64,000 nucleotides of DNA from assembly GCA_964483375.1 (NCBI GenBank), contig CAZABJ010000002.1:62001-126000 (forward strand), read 5' to 3'. The notes under the pieces are model-generated. The model had not been told where the DNA came from, did not search any database, and saw only the letters and a list, made by a program, of their open reading frames with translations. Of the stretch, positions 15,150 through 23,495 are shown in pieces (position 1 is the stretch's first letter; each line of letters begins with the position of its first letter). Source of the DNA: JAUIEH01 sp964483375 (GTDB lineage Bacteria; Pseudomonadota; Alphaproteobacteria; Caulobacterales; Maricaulaceae). The position numbers and the translations under genes were made by a program.

Positions 15150-16835
15150 TGCGCCAAGGCGGGCTGCGCGACGGATGCGGCGCGCGCGTCCGGCTCCCGC
15201 GGCGTTGGCCGATGTACTGGGGCGCATGTCGCCATGGACCATCCCCGCGCTCCAGCCATGAGGCGACCCGGCGGTGACTTCGCCCGGCAAGCGCGGACGG
15301 CGGCGTCCCCCGCCCCCCGGTCGCGGCGGCGGTTGGTCGAGATGGGCGTGCTGCCGCCAGCGAATGGACGACTGGGCCGGTGACCCGGGCGCGCCGGAGG
15401 CCGACCACCGATTGGCGAATGCGCTGACCAGACCGGCGGCAAGGCCGGCGAAACCGGCCAGCACGATCACGCCCAGCGCGGCGGGCCGGCGCAAGCTTGA
15501 GCCTTGGCTCGGCGCTGCGGCGCGTTCGACGATGCGGACGGTGTCGATCGCCTGCTCAGCCAGCGCGCGCAGGGCGCGGCCTTGTTCTTCGCGCTCGATG
15601 AACCGGCGCACCGTGGCGGACAGCGCATCGCGCTCCCGCGCCAGACGCTCGAATGTCGGGGCGACCTGCTGCAGCTGAAGCTGGCGGGCGCGGGTTTCAT
15701 CGAGCTGGGCGGTGAGGGCCAGGCTGCGCTCCGTCAGGGATTCGCGTTCGGCTTCATATTGCAAGAGCTGGGTTTGCAGCGACTGGTACACCGGATTGGG
15801 GCCAAGCCGGGTCAAGCCGTTGGGCAACATGCCGCTTGTGATGGCCGCGCGAACACGGTCGATGCGCGCGTCGATTTCAGCCACGGCGCGGCTGCTGGGC
15901 TCATAGCCGGCGAGCAGTTCTTCCCGCTCGGTCGCCAGCTCCTGGAGGCGTTGGGACGCGGCGTCCTCAGTCCAAATCTCTTCTTCAGAGGGGATTGCGC
16001 GCATGCGCTCGCGGAGCGCCGCCACCGCGCCGGTGACTTCGCTCAACCGCGCGCGCGTCTCCAACAAAGACGCCCCCACCGAGGCCGCGCGCTCCCGGGC
16101 GGCGGTGCGCTCGCCATCGAAATCGCCGATTTGGTTTTCCGCAAGGACGGCCTCCAATTCGCCGTTCAGCACGGCCAAACGCTCCTCGGTGTTCCGCCGC
16201 TCGCGCTCTAAGCCTTCGGGGGGCGCGCCGATGAGCACTTCACGGCGATAGTCCAAATACTCATCGAGCATCGCGTTCGCGATCAGCGCGGCGGCCTCAG
16301 GGTCTTCGTGGCGGACAGAGAGCGAGATGGTGGGCGAGTTGGGCGCGACGCGGACGGCGAAGGCGCTATTGAGCGCGCGAACCGCATCGGCCTCCAAGCG
16401 CTGAAGGCGTTCTTCGCTGAGCCCCTCATCTGAAGTGCGGTTGGCGAATACCGTCTCCACGCCGACTTCGCGCACCACCCGGCGTTTCAGCTCTTCCGAC
16501 GACAACAAATCGGTTTCAGCCTGGATGATTTGTTGGGGGGTCAGGATCGTGCGCGGCTGAGCATCGCCCAGCACCGAATTGTGCAGATAAGCGTCGTCAT
16601 ACAAAACCAGAACGCGGGCCGCCGAATTGTAAAGCGTGGGCAATTGCCAAACCGTGGCGATCCCCGCCACCGCAACAAGGCCCGCGACGACAAGCACCAT
16701 CACCCGCTCGCGCCACAACATTGAGAAAAGCTGTGCGAGGCTCACCACGCCTGTGTCGTGTCCCCAACCAGTCGCGCCATGCATCGGCAGCGCGGCGTAC
16801 CGCGTATCGTTCGACCTATCGTCTAGAACTGACAC
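14703..16835 (-). CDS. GumC/Wzz-family polysaccharide chain-length protein with suspect C terminus
   Basis: GTG at 16835 has AGGGGA about nine bases upstream. Residues 28-480 are a standard GumC/Wzz protein: a first membrane helix (VMVLVVAGLVAVAGIATVW), a Wzz domain with YNSAARVLVL, a long periplasmic coiled coil, and a second helix (AALGVIVLAGFAGLAAGLVSAF) ending near 15410. Such proteins span the inner membrane and set polysaccharide length with a Wza-type exporter; the gene at 16926-17720 is that partner. No tyrosine kinase domain follows. The last ~230 residues of the open frame are Arg/Gly/Pro/Ala-rich, without a known domain, and run 447 bases antisense into btuD. The true end is probably near 15150-15400, after a shift or error. 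Confidence 0.7.
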   Translation of the reverse strand: MSVLDDRSNDTRYAALPMHGATGWGHDTGVVSLAQLFSMLWRERVMVLVVAGLVAVAGIATVWQLPTLYNSAARVLVLYDDAYLHNSVLGDAQPRTILTPQQIIQAETDLLSSEELKRRVVREVGVETVFANRTSDEGLSEERLQRLEADAVRALNSAFAVRVAPNSPTISLSVRHEDPEAAALIANAMLDEYLDYRREVLIGAPPEGLERERRNTEERLAVLNGELEAVLAENQIGDFDGERTAARERAASVGASLLETRARLSEVTGAVAALRERMRAIPSEEEIWTEDAASQRLQELATEREELLAGYEPSSRAVAEIDARIDRVRAAITSGMLPNGLTRLGPNPVYQSLQTQLLQYEAERESLTERSLALTAQLDETRARQLQLQQVAPTFERLARERDALSATVRRFIEREEQGRALRALAEQAIDTVRIVERAAAPSQGSSLRRPAALGVIVLAGFAGLAAGLVSAFANRWSASGAPGSPAQSSIRWRQHAHLDQPPPRPGGGGRRRPRLPGEVTAGSPHGWSAGMVHGDMRPSTSANAAGAGRARRIRRAARLGASAAWSARHDQKRAAGVPAKELRADAIRRAQEVRRERLERRALAKNAPAPQNDNAFAELGRKTKVVRGQKNPDAQIGARAQGAHDGKAVGGVKGGRRLIEGEGGRLAGKGARDVGPSLFAAGQRAQRAVPLRIKADGGERPFDGGGVRG

Positions 16836-16925
16836 AACTTTTCCCCTTAAACGCGAACATACTTCCTCGCGACCGCAATATCTCTAACATCAAGGAAGTC
16901 GGAGGCCCAGGGGTGAGTCGAAAAA

Positions 16926-17720
16926 ATGTGGTCAAAGCTGGTTGAATTTACAGGCGCTCGTTTGCTCAGCAAGCGAACGCTCCAAAAAATGGATACATTT
17001 CTTCTTGTCGGGGAGTTTTTCACTTCAAGAAAGAAGATTGCGGTGGGACTCGCCTGCTTGGCGGCCTCGGCATGCGCAACGGCTCCCGAAGCCACCGAAC
17101 GCTTTCCCGCCACCCCGTTCAGCGACTGGTCGACCGCCTCGCCGGACTACACGCTCTATCCCGGGGATGCGGTGGAGCTTGCGGTTTACACCGCGCCGAA
17201 CCTGTCGCGGACTTTGACGGTCGCGCCAGACGGCCGCATTCACCCCCCGCTTGTCGCGCCGATCATGGCCGCAGGCCGGACGATCTCAGACGTCGAAGCC
17301 GAAGTGACCCGCGCGCTCGACGCTGAACTGCGCACCCCGCAACTCGACCTTCGCCCGGCGAGCTTTGCGAGCCAGCGTGTCTTTATCGGCGGCGAAGTCG
17401 GATCGCCGGGGGTGTTTGAGCTGCCCGGCGACATTGGCGCGCTTGAAGCGGTCATGATGTCCGGGGGGTGGTTGGACAGCGCGGATCCCGGCCGGGTGAT
17501 GGTGCTGCGGCGCGGCCCGGACGGCGCCACCATGGTGCGCCAGGTTGATCTCTTGAACGGGACCGCCGACCCCGAAACGGCCGACAATATGCGGCTTCAG
17601 CGCTTCGACGTAGTCTTCGTGCCCCGCTCGGGCATCGCGAACCTGAACTTGTTCGTGCGCCAGTATTTGCGGGAATCGCTGCCCATCGACTTCGGGCTCT
17701 ACTACGATTTGAGCAACTAA
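16926..17720 (+). CDS. Wza-like polysaccharide export lipoprotein
   Basis: This protein of up to 264 residues has a lipobox, LAASAC, with the Cys at residue 50 of the longest frame, followed by the polysaccharide biosynthesis/export domain. That domain reads YTLYPGDAVELAVYTAPNLSRTLTVAPDGRIHPPLVAPIMAAGRT, then an SLBB-like domain with VFIGGEVGSPGVFELPG. It is the outer-membrane exit for capsule or exopolysaccharide. ATG 16926 has a weak AGGGGTGAG upstream; ATG 16989 is an alternative that keeps the lipobox. It is divergent from its GumC-like partner across a 90-base AT-rich promoter region. No glycosyltransferases or flippase are adjacent. Confidence 0.85.
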   Translation: MWSKLVEFTGARLLSKRTLQKMDTFLLVGEFFTSRKKIAVGLACLAASACATAPEATERFPATPFSDWSTASPDYTLYPGDAVELAVYTAPNLSRTLTVAPDGRIHPPLVAPIMAAGRTISDVEAEVTRALDAELRTPQLDLRPASFASQRVFIGGEVGSPGVFELPGDIGALEAVMMSGGWLDSADPGRVMVLRRGPDGATMVRQVDLLNGTADPETADNMRLQRFDVVFVPRSGIANLNLFVRQYLRESLPIDFGLYYDLSN

Positions 17721-17744
17721 GCCTGATACGACCCAGGGCGCGCG

Positions 17745-18707
17745 CTACGACGCGCGCCCGCCTGGCGCCTCCAAACCCGACCACTCCCCCAAGCCCAGCG
17801 CCAGATTGACGTTTTGCAGCGCTTGGCTCGCCGCGCCCTTCAGCAGATTGTCGAGCGCGCAAACCGCCACCGCCCGGCGCTCCGCCTCAACGGCCCGCAC
17901 CCCGCCCACAAAGGCCCCAAGCGCGCCGGCCGCGTCTTTCAATTCCGGCGTTTCGGGGGAAACAACCACCAACGGCTCATCGGCATAGGCCGCCTGGACC
18001 TTGTTGATCGCTTCGGCTTCGCTCATCCCCCGGCCCAAGGGGATCTGGACGGTGGCGATGAGGCCGCGGAAAAACCCCGCGACATGGGGCGAGAAGTTCA
18101 CCGCGACCCCGCAATGACGCCGGATCTCCGCCTCATGGCCATGACCGACTAGGGTGTAGGGCATGATGCTGTCGGTCAGACGCGCCACGTCGTTGCGCGG
18201 GCCTGGCGTGGTTCCCGCTCCGGAATAGCCTGACACGGTGAAAGCGTGCGCAGGCCCGGCGACATCGTCCAAAAACGGGTGCAACGCCAGTTGGACGGCG
18301 GTGGCCGAACAGCCGGGATTGGCGATGCGCCGGGCGCCGGCGATGCGTTCGCGATTGCGCTCCGGCAGCCCGTACGCCCAGCCGTCGTCAAAGCGATGAT
18401 CGGCCGACAAATCGATGAGCGCCGTGTGCGGCGACAGACGTTCGAACGCCGCGACATAGGGCGATGACGCGCCGTTGGGCAGCGCTAAGACGCAGACATC
18501 GAGCTCTGCGCGCGCCGCCGCCTCAGGATCCGGCGCGCTGAGCGTCACATCGCCGCTGAACTCAGACGCGATCGCTTGCACCGGTTCCCCTGCAAGCGCC
18601 CGGGAAGCGGCGTAGACGAGCGTGAGGTCAGGATGGCCGCTGACTAATCCCAGAAGCTCCGCGCCGGTGTAGCCACGGGCTCCGATCAGGCCCAGCCGCA
18701 CGCTCAC
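17745..18707 (-). CDS. argC: N-acetyl-gamma-glutamyl-phosphate reductase
   Basis: This 320-residue enzyme has an N-terminal Rossmann motif, GLIGARGYTGAELLGL, and the catalytic cysteine in RIANPGCSATAVQLAL. It is followed by SGYSGAGTTPG and a GHGHEAEI segment with the conserved histidine. It reduces N-acetylglutamyl phosphate to the semialdehyde with NADPH, the third step of arginine synthesis. The start is GTG at 18707, overlapping the stop of the fused argB/A gene (GTGA). It is the last gene of an argF'-argB/A-argC operon. Confidence 0.93.
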   Translation of the reverse strand: MSVRLGLIGARGYTGAELLGLVSGHPDLTLVYAASRALAGEPVQAIASEFSGDVTLSAPDPEAAARAELDVCVLALPNGASSPYVAAFERLSPHTALIDLSADHRFDDGWAYGLPERNRERIAGARRIANPGCSATAVQLALHPFLDDVAGPAHAFTVSGYSGAGTTPGPRNDVARLTDSIMPYTLVGHGHEAEIRRHCGVAVNFSPHVAGFFRGLIATVQIPLGRGMSEAEAINKVQAAYADEPLVVVSPETPELKDAAGALGAFVGGVRAVEAERRAVAVCALDNLLKGAASQALQNVNLALGLGEWSGLEAPGGRAS

Positions 18708-20020
18708 GCCGCAGCCTCAAGCGTGGCGGGGCGGGCGGAAACCACATCCACCAAACGCGCGATGTCATTGAAATCGTTGAGGCCGCGCCAAAACACGACC
18801 CAATCGCCGCATCGGCACGCGCCGTCCGCCTCGCGGAAATAGAAATCATTGATGGGATTATCGGGGTGCGCGCGCCAAATCAGCCGCGGCCAATCGGCCG
18901 TCATGCGCCGCCACACGGCTTGACCGAGACCTTCCCCTTGCGCGTCCCCGCACACGGCGAACTTGTCGAGATAGGCGGCGCCTTCCAGCGCGCAGACGAA
19001 AGCGCCGGCGCGATAGCGTTCGGTGACGTAGCCCCGGGCGAGCGCGAGCTGCTCCCACCACTGCGGGGCGGGGGGGCGCCCAAAGGCGTCGGTGACCAGT
19101 GACACGACCCGACCCAGCTCAAAGGCTGACTTTTCCTCACCCACCAGAACGCTTTCGCCGCGCCGCACGAGCGTGCCCGAGCCGGTATGGGTGAACAGCT
19201 CCTGCGCCAAGGCGTCCGGCCGGGTGATTGAAACCGAAGAGCTCAATGGCAGCGCCTCGAGCAACCGTTCAATCTCCTCGATTTTCAGGCGCATGCCGCC
19301 CGTCAGCCAAGGCGCGCGCATCAGCGTTTCACGGTCGGTCGCAAGATTTATGGAGGTGACGAGGCCGCCTTCCCCGTTCAGAACGCCGCCTGTTTGGGTG
19401 AGGAACACGACCTTTGTCGGCTCAAGCGCCGCCACCAGGGCGCGAACGGCTGCATCCGCGTTCACGTTCAGCAGTCGCCCCTCGGGGCTGACGCCGAGCG
19501 AAGCCAGGATCGGGATCGCGCCGGCGTTTGTGGCCGAGCGCACTAAGTCGAGCGAGGCCATGCGCGGCTCCCCGACCAGGCCCAGCCGCGCTTCGTCCGC
19601 CAGCTCCGCCTCGAAGACCCCGTAAGGAACCGCCGCCGCGCGCGCGCCAGCCGCCCTCACCGCATCGACGAGCGCGAGGTTTTCCGCGGTGAACACCTCC
19701 CGTGCGACGGCCATCACCTCCGGCGTGGTGACCCGCAATCCGTCCACTCGCACGCTGCTCACCCCTTTTTCGTCCAGCGCGGCGTCCAGTTGGGGCCCTG
19801 CGCCATGGACGACGACGGGGGTGAGCCCAACGGTCTGAAGGAACGCAAGCGCATCGGCCAAGACGGCGCGATCATCACGAAGCACCGCCCCGCCGACCTT
19901 GATCACCGCGAAGCGGGTGCGTTCAATCTCGGAAAAGCGTTGCAAATACTGACGAATTTCCTTGCCGTCGCGCATTAGGCTCAAGAGCCGCACGATGGCC
20001 TGTTGCGCCTCGCCCTTCAT
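18704..20020 (-). CDS. argB: Bifunctional N-acetylglutamate kinase/synthase (Maricaulis/Xanthomonas type)
   Basis: A 438-residue two-domain protein. Residues about 30-285 are an amino-acid kinase: FAVIKVGGAVLRDD, VVVHGAGPQLDAAL, and LLNVNADAAVRALVAAL. Residues about 290-438 are a GNAT-like acetyltransferase of the DUF619 type found in vertebrate N-acetylglutamate synthase (HTGSGTLVRRGE, then YLDKFAVCGDAQGEGLGQAVW, the acyl-CoA loop). Fused NAGS/K enzymes of this architecture catalyse both the first and second steps of arginine synthesis and are known from Maricaulis and Xanthomonas. No separate argA or argJ is visible. Both junctions with neighbours overlap by four bases. Confidence 0.9.
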   Translation of the reverse strand: MKGEAQQAIVRLLSLMRDGKEIRQYLQRFSEIERTRFAVIKVGGAVLRDDRAVLADALAFLQTVGLTPVVVHGAGPQLDAALDEKGVSSVRVDGLRVTTPEVMAVAREVFTAENLALVDAVRAAGARAAAVPYGVFEAELADEARLGLVGEPRMASLDLVRSATNAGAIPILASLGVSPEGRLLNVNADAAVRALVAALEPTKVVFLTQTGGVLNGEGGLVTSINLATDRETLMRAPWLTGGMRLKIEEIERLLEALPLSSSVSITRPDALAQELFTHTGSGTLVRRGESVLVGEEKSAFELGRVVSLVTDAFGRPPAPQWWEQLALARGYVTERYRAGAFVCALEGAAYLDKFAVCGDAQGEGLGQAVWRRMTADWPRLIWRAHPDNPINDFYFREADGACRCGDWVVFWRGLNDFNDIARLVDVVSARPATLEAAA

Positions 20021-21030
20021 CCCGCCGCCCCTGCCGCTAACGCCGCCATGATCGCCTTTTGCACGTGCAGACGGTTCTCCGCCTCCTCGATGGCCAAAAA
20101 GGCCGGGCTGTCGGCCACGGCGTCGGTGATTTTCACATTCCGCCGCATGGGCAAGCAGTGGCTGACCACCGCGCCATCGGTGCGCGCCATTTTCGTTTCC
20201 TCGACAATGAAACGCTCCGCACCCACGCGCTCGCGCAGCGCGGCCTCCTCAGGCCAACGCCCGAAATGGGAAAGCGCCCCCCAGCTCTTGGCGTAGACCA
20301 CATGCGCGCCCTCATAAGCGGCGTCGAGATCGGTGGTGATGGTGAGCGACCGCCCGTTCGCCGCGGCGTTTCGTTCGGCCGCTCCGACATAGCGCGAATC
20401 CAATCGATACGCCTCATCAGGGATGGCGAGCGTGACGTCGAAGCCGAATTTCGTCGCGATCATCAGCGCGGAATTGGCGACGGCGGTGTTCAGCGCTTTG
20501 GGATGGGGGACCCAAGTCAGCGTAAACTTTTTGCCGTCCGTCTCACCAATGCGTTCCTGCAACGCCATCATCAAGGCGAGTTCCTGACAGGGATGGACGA
20601 TGGTCTCCATGTTGATGATCGGAACGTCGGCATGCCGGGCGAAGGCGGCGAGCACGGGGTCTTCCCGTTCCGCCGTCCAATCCTGAAACGCCGGGAATGA
20701 CCGCACGCCGATCATATCGAAATAGCGCGACAGCACCCGCACCGCCTCGCTGGCGTGCTCCTCAGCGACCCCGTCCATCACCGCGCCATCCAGCACTTCC
20801 ATCGGCCATGACGACGTCCCCGGCTCCAAAACAACGGGGTGACCACCCAATTGGTTCACGCCGACTTGAAACGACGCGCGTGTGCGCAGGCTGGCGTTGA
20901 AGAACACCAACGCGATCGCTTTACGCGCCAGAACGTTGTCGAACGGCTTTGATTTGTAAGCGAGGGCGCGGTCGATCAGTGCCTGAAGCTCAGCCCGCGT
21001 CCAATCCGCGGTGGAGAGGAAATGTCGCAT
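20017..21030 (-). CDS. argF': N-acetylornithine carbamoyltransferase
   Basis: This 337-residue protein matches the acetylornithine carbamoyltransferase group rather than ordinary ArgF. It opens MRHFLSTADWTRAELQALID and has NASLRTRASFQ (carbamoyl-phosphate loop) and AVMDGVAEEHASEAVRVL, carrying the Glu region that distinguishes this group from succinylornithine enzymes. Later come NMETIVHPCQELA, YAKSWGALS and SHCLPMRRNVK. It makes N-acetylcitrulline from N-acetylornithine, so the pathway deacetylates after, not before, this step. First gene of the operon. A deacetylase for acetylcitrulline is expected elsewhere and is not in the window. Confidence 0.9.
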   Translation of the reverse strand: MRHFLSTADWTRAELQALIDRALAYKSKPFDNVLARKAIALVFFNASLRTRASFQVGVNQLGGHPVVLEPGTSSWPMEVLDGAVMDGVAEEHASEAVRVLSRYFDMIGVRSFPAFQDWTAEREDPVLAAFARHADVPIINMETIVHPCQELALMMALQERIGETDGKKFTLTWVPHPKALNTAVANSALMIATKFGFDVTLAIPDEAYRLDSRYVGAAERNAAANGRSLTITTDLDAAYEGAHVVYAKSWGALSHFGRWPEEAALRERVGAERFIVEETKMARTDGAVVSHCLPMRRNVKITDAVADSPAFLAIEEAENRLHVQKAIMAALAAGAAG

Positions 21031-21101
21031 CCCGGCCGCTTATCAGGCCGCAAGCGATTTGGGGAGCCTCTTGGGGCCGTTTCGTCAGACGGTTCGCCGC
21101 G

Positions 21102-21509
21102 CTACCCCTCGCGGCGCTCTTCGCCGAGCGGTTTAAGGGCCACGGTCAGGCCCTCGATAAATGATTTCACCGTGATCGGTTTGACGACCCTGGCGCGGAT
21201 AAGGGGATCGTCAGGATCGCGGTCCTTGTCGCCCCGCGCGTAGTGAGCCAGCACTAAGATCACCGGCGCGGAAAGCCCTGCCGCGCGCGCGCGGTCAATG
21301 AAACGCGCCGCAGATTCGTCGCCGACAAAATCGTCCAACACCACGAAATCGACGGCGTTGGCGAGCGCCGCCTCTACCGCGCCGCTCATTGAGGCGGCCC
21401 GCACCACCGCCGCCCCCATGGCTTCGATCAAGTCTGCATAGAGTTTCGCGTTCAGCGCCACATCCTCAACGACCAAACCCCGCAGACCGGAAAGGAGATG
21501 CGTATCCAT
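21102..21509 (-). CDS. Stand-alone response-regulator receiver protein
   Basis: The start is taken at ATG 21509 (MDTHLLSGLRGLVVEDVALN), because residues before it in the longer frame do not belong to the fold. The 135-residue product is a single receiver domain: acidic pair E15-D16, phospho-acceptor D59 or D60 in FVVLDDF, and the signalling lysine in VVKPI. The usual Thr/Ser at the end of strand 4 is replaced (VILVLAHYA), so output switching may be altered. No output domain and no adjacent kinase. It could take phosphate from an Hpt protein such as those at 7424 and 47804. Confidence 0.8.
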   Translation of the reverse strand: MDTHLLSGLRGLVVEDVALNAKLYADLIEAMGAAVVRAASMSGAVEAALANAVDFVVLDDFVGDESAARFIDRARAAGLSAPVILVLAHYARGDKDRDPDDPLIRARVVKPITVKSFIEGLTVALKPLGEERREG

Positions 21510-21651
21510 CACAACTGTCGCCCCCAGGCTCACCTTCGCAAATGAAGGTGGCCTAAAGCGACGCACAATGCCCTAGGAAGCTCACAGCGAGCTGTCCAAA
21601 CAGCCCGGTAAAGCTGTGGGAGCAAATCCTACCTGTTGGACAAACAGAGCC

Positions 21652-22671
21652 TCAATGGCGCTGGAGGGGCCGAACGCTTTGCTTGATGGAGCCGAATATG
21701 GAGCGTCCGGCAGCATCGAGCATGTCGATTTCCACTTGGTCCCCATAAGTCAAAAACGGGGTCGAAGCACGCCCCGTCAGTATCGTCTCCACCGTTCTTT
21801 GTTCGGCGATGCAAGAATACCCAGCGCCGCCCTCGGCGATCGGTTTTCCCGGCCCTCCGTCGGCGTCTTTATTGGACACCGTGCCGGAGCCGATAATGCT
21901 CCCGGCGCCGAGATTGCGGGTCTTTGCGGCGTGACTGATGAGGGTCGGGAAGTCGAACGTCATGTCGACGCTGGCGTTGGGCTTGCCGAACGGCAGATCG
22001 TTAACGCGGCTCATCAGCGGCAAATGAACTTTCGCGCCGTCCCACGCCCGGCCGAGCTCATCTGGGGTGATGGCGCAGGGGCTGAAGGCGGACGCCGGCT
22101 TGGACTGGAAGAAGCCGAAGCCTTTCGCCAACTCGTTCGGGATCAACCCGCGCAAGCTCACATCGTTGACCAGCATGATGAGCTTGATTTGCGACCGCGC
22201 CGCCTCGACCCCGATGCCCATCGGCGTGTCATCAAGGATAACGGCGATTTCCGCTTCAAAATCAACGCCCCAGCCCTCGGTCTGCGGCAACTCGATGTCG
22301 TCGCGCGGGCCGATGAAAGCGTCCGAACCGCCCTGGTAGATGAGCGGCTCGGTCCAAAAACTCTCCGGCATCTGCGCGCCGCGGGCCTTTCGGACGAGCT
22401 CGACATGGTTCACATAGGCTGACCCGTCGGCCCATTGATACGCCCTCGGCAAGGGCGACATGCAGTCAAGCGGGTCAAAGGGCTCGGACACGCCCGCGCC
22501 GCGCTCGAGGCGGTCCGCCAGGTCCTGCAATTCGCCCGCCAGCATATCCCATTCGTCAAGCGCGGCCTGCAAGGTCGGCGCAATCTCGGACGCGTCCGAG
22601 CATCGCTTCAAGTCTTTCGACACCACCACAAGCTTGCCGTCGCGGCCGGATTTGAGGCTGGCGAGTTTCAT
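21652..22671 (-). CDS. Fumarylacetoacetate hydrolase family protein (first)
   Basis: A 339-residue FAH-family enzyme: an N-terminal cap-like region, then GWGVDFEAEIAVILDD with metal-binding acidic residues, NDVSLRGLIPNELAKGFGFFQSKPASAFSPCAITPDE, and GSIIGSGTVSNKDA. The metal site is formed by Glu/Asp residues of the D-x-E-x-E type. Family members hydrolyse C-C bonds in 2,4-diketo acids, as in tyrosine or gentisate breakdown. A member of this length often works in aromatic amino-acid catabolism, but no maiA, hmgA or hppD is nearby. Substrate unassigned. Confidence 0.85.
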   Translation of the reverse strand: MKLASLKSGRDGKLVVVSKDLKRCSDASEIAPTLQAALDEWDMLAGELQDLADRLERGAGVSEPFDPLDCMSPLPRAYQWADGSAYVNHVELVRKARGAQMPESFWTEPLIYQGGSDAFIGPRDDIELPQTEGWGVDFEAEIAVILDDTPMGIGVEAARSQIKLIMLVNDVSLRGLIPNELAKGFGFFQSKPASAFSPCAITPDELGRAWDGAKVHLPLMSRVNDLPFGKPNASVDMTFDFPTLISHAAKTRNLGAGSIIGSGTVSNKDADGGPGKPIAEGGAGYSCIAEQRTVETILTGRASTPFLTYGDQVEIDMLDAAGRSIFGSIKQSVRPLQRH

Positions 22672-22774
22672 GCTGAGCGCGCTCCCACAGGATTGATGCG
22701 CCGGCGGACGCCGGGCGAAAGGCAGGGCGATTGCCTAACCCAAGGGAGCGGTCGGGTGAAAGTGCGGCGAGGCG

Positions 22775-23482
22775 TCAACGCCGGCGAAGCGCGTCGGCCT
22801 CCACCACTTCGCACGTCACCCTGGCCTCTCCGCCGGCGGGGGTCGGGCGCGTTTGGGGCTCGGCGTTGGCGGGCCGCCCCGTTGCGGGCGGCGCGGTGGT
22901 CGAAGCGGGATCGGATGCGGGCGTCTCGGTTCGCGGATCATCGCCCGACCCAAACCGGAAAGGCAGCCCGAACGGCCCCCGTTGGCCCTGCTCAGCGTCG
23001 CCTTCAGGGGCGGGCTCGGCGGCGGGCGGCTCCGCTTCCGGCGCCGGCTGGCGACCATCAGCGGGATGGGGCAGCGGGAAGGGAAAGCTCGACCCGCGCT
23101 GTTCGCCAGTCCCTGGCTCGGCTTCCGGCTGCGGTTGAGGCTGCGTCTGAGGCTGAGGCTGCGGCTGGGTCTGCGGCTGTGGTTCCGGCTCGCGGTCCGC
23201 GGGACGGGTCGGTGACAGAACGGGCGCGGCCGCCGCTAAGCGCACAAACCCGCGATCGCCCACAGGGCCCGTGCAACGCACGAGTTGTCCGGTGCGGGTG
23301 TCGAGACGCCAAACGCTGCGCGCGTCGCCTGCAACCTGAAAGCGCTGATCGGCCAGGCGCGAAGCGCCCATGTCCACGGCCAACGCGATGACAAGGCCGG
23401 ACAGCAGCACCGCCGCCGGTCCCGCCCACCGCGCGAGACGTTGACGACGAACGGGATTGTCGAGTTCGCGATGATCGGTCAT
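22775..23482 (-). CDS. Membrane-anchored protein with Pro/Gln/Glu repeats
   Basis: The start is ATG 23482 (MTDHRELDNPVRRQRLARW) with AAGGAC upstream, 13 bases after the alanine dehydrogenase stop, giving 235 residues. One membrane helix (AGPAAVLLSGLVIALAVDM) lies near the N terminus, followed by a small domain with VWRLDTRTGQLVRCTGP. About 26 residues of QPQTQPQP repeats come next and then a long Pro/Glu/Ala-rich disordered region ending in TCEVVEADALRRR. The QP repeat resembles TonB linkers, but there is no TonB C-terminal domain. Function unknown. Confidence 0.65.
   Translation of the reverse strand: MTDHRELDNPVRRQRLARWAGPAAVLLSGLVIALAVDMGASRLADQRFQVAGDARSVWRLDTRTGQLVRCTGPVGDRGFVRLAAAAPVLSPTRPADREPEPQPQTQPQPQPQTQPQPQPEAEPGTGEQRGSSFPFPLPHPADGRQPAPEAEPPAAEPAPEGDAEQGQRGPFGLPFRFGSGDDPRTETPASDPASTTAPPATGRPANAEPQTRPTPAGGEARVTCEVVEADALRRR
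23114..23191. repeat. Tandem repeat encoding Gln-Pro linker
   Basis: A short degenerate tandem array of six-base units (CGGCTG, AGGCTG and similar on the plus strand) encodes the Gln/Pro/Thr repeat of the minus-strand gene at 22775-23482. Such arrays are prone to slippage, so its length may vary between strains. Confidence 0.7.
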
Positions 23483-23495
23483 GGCGGAAACGTCC

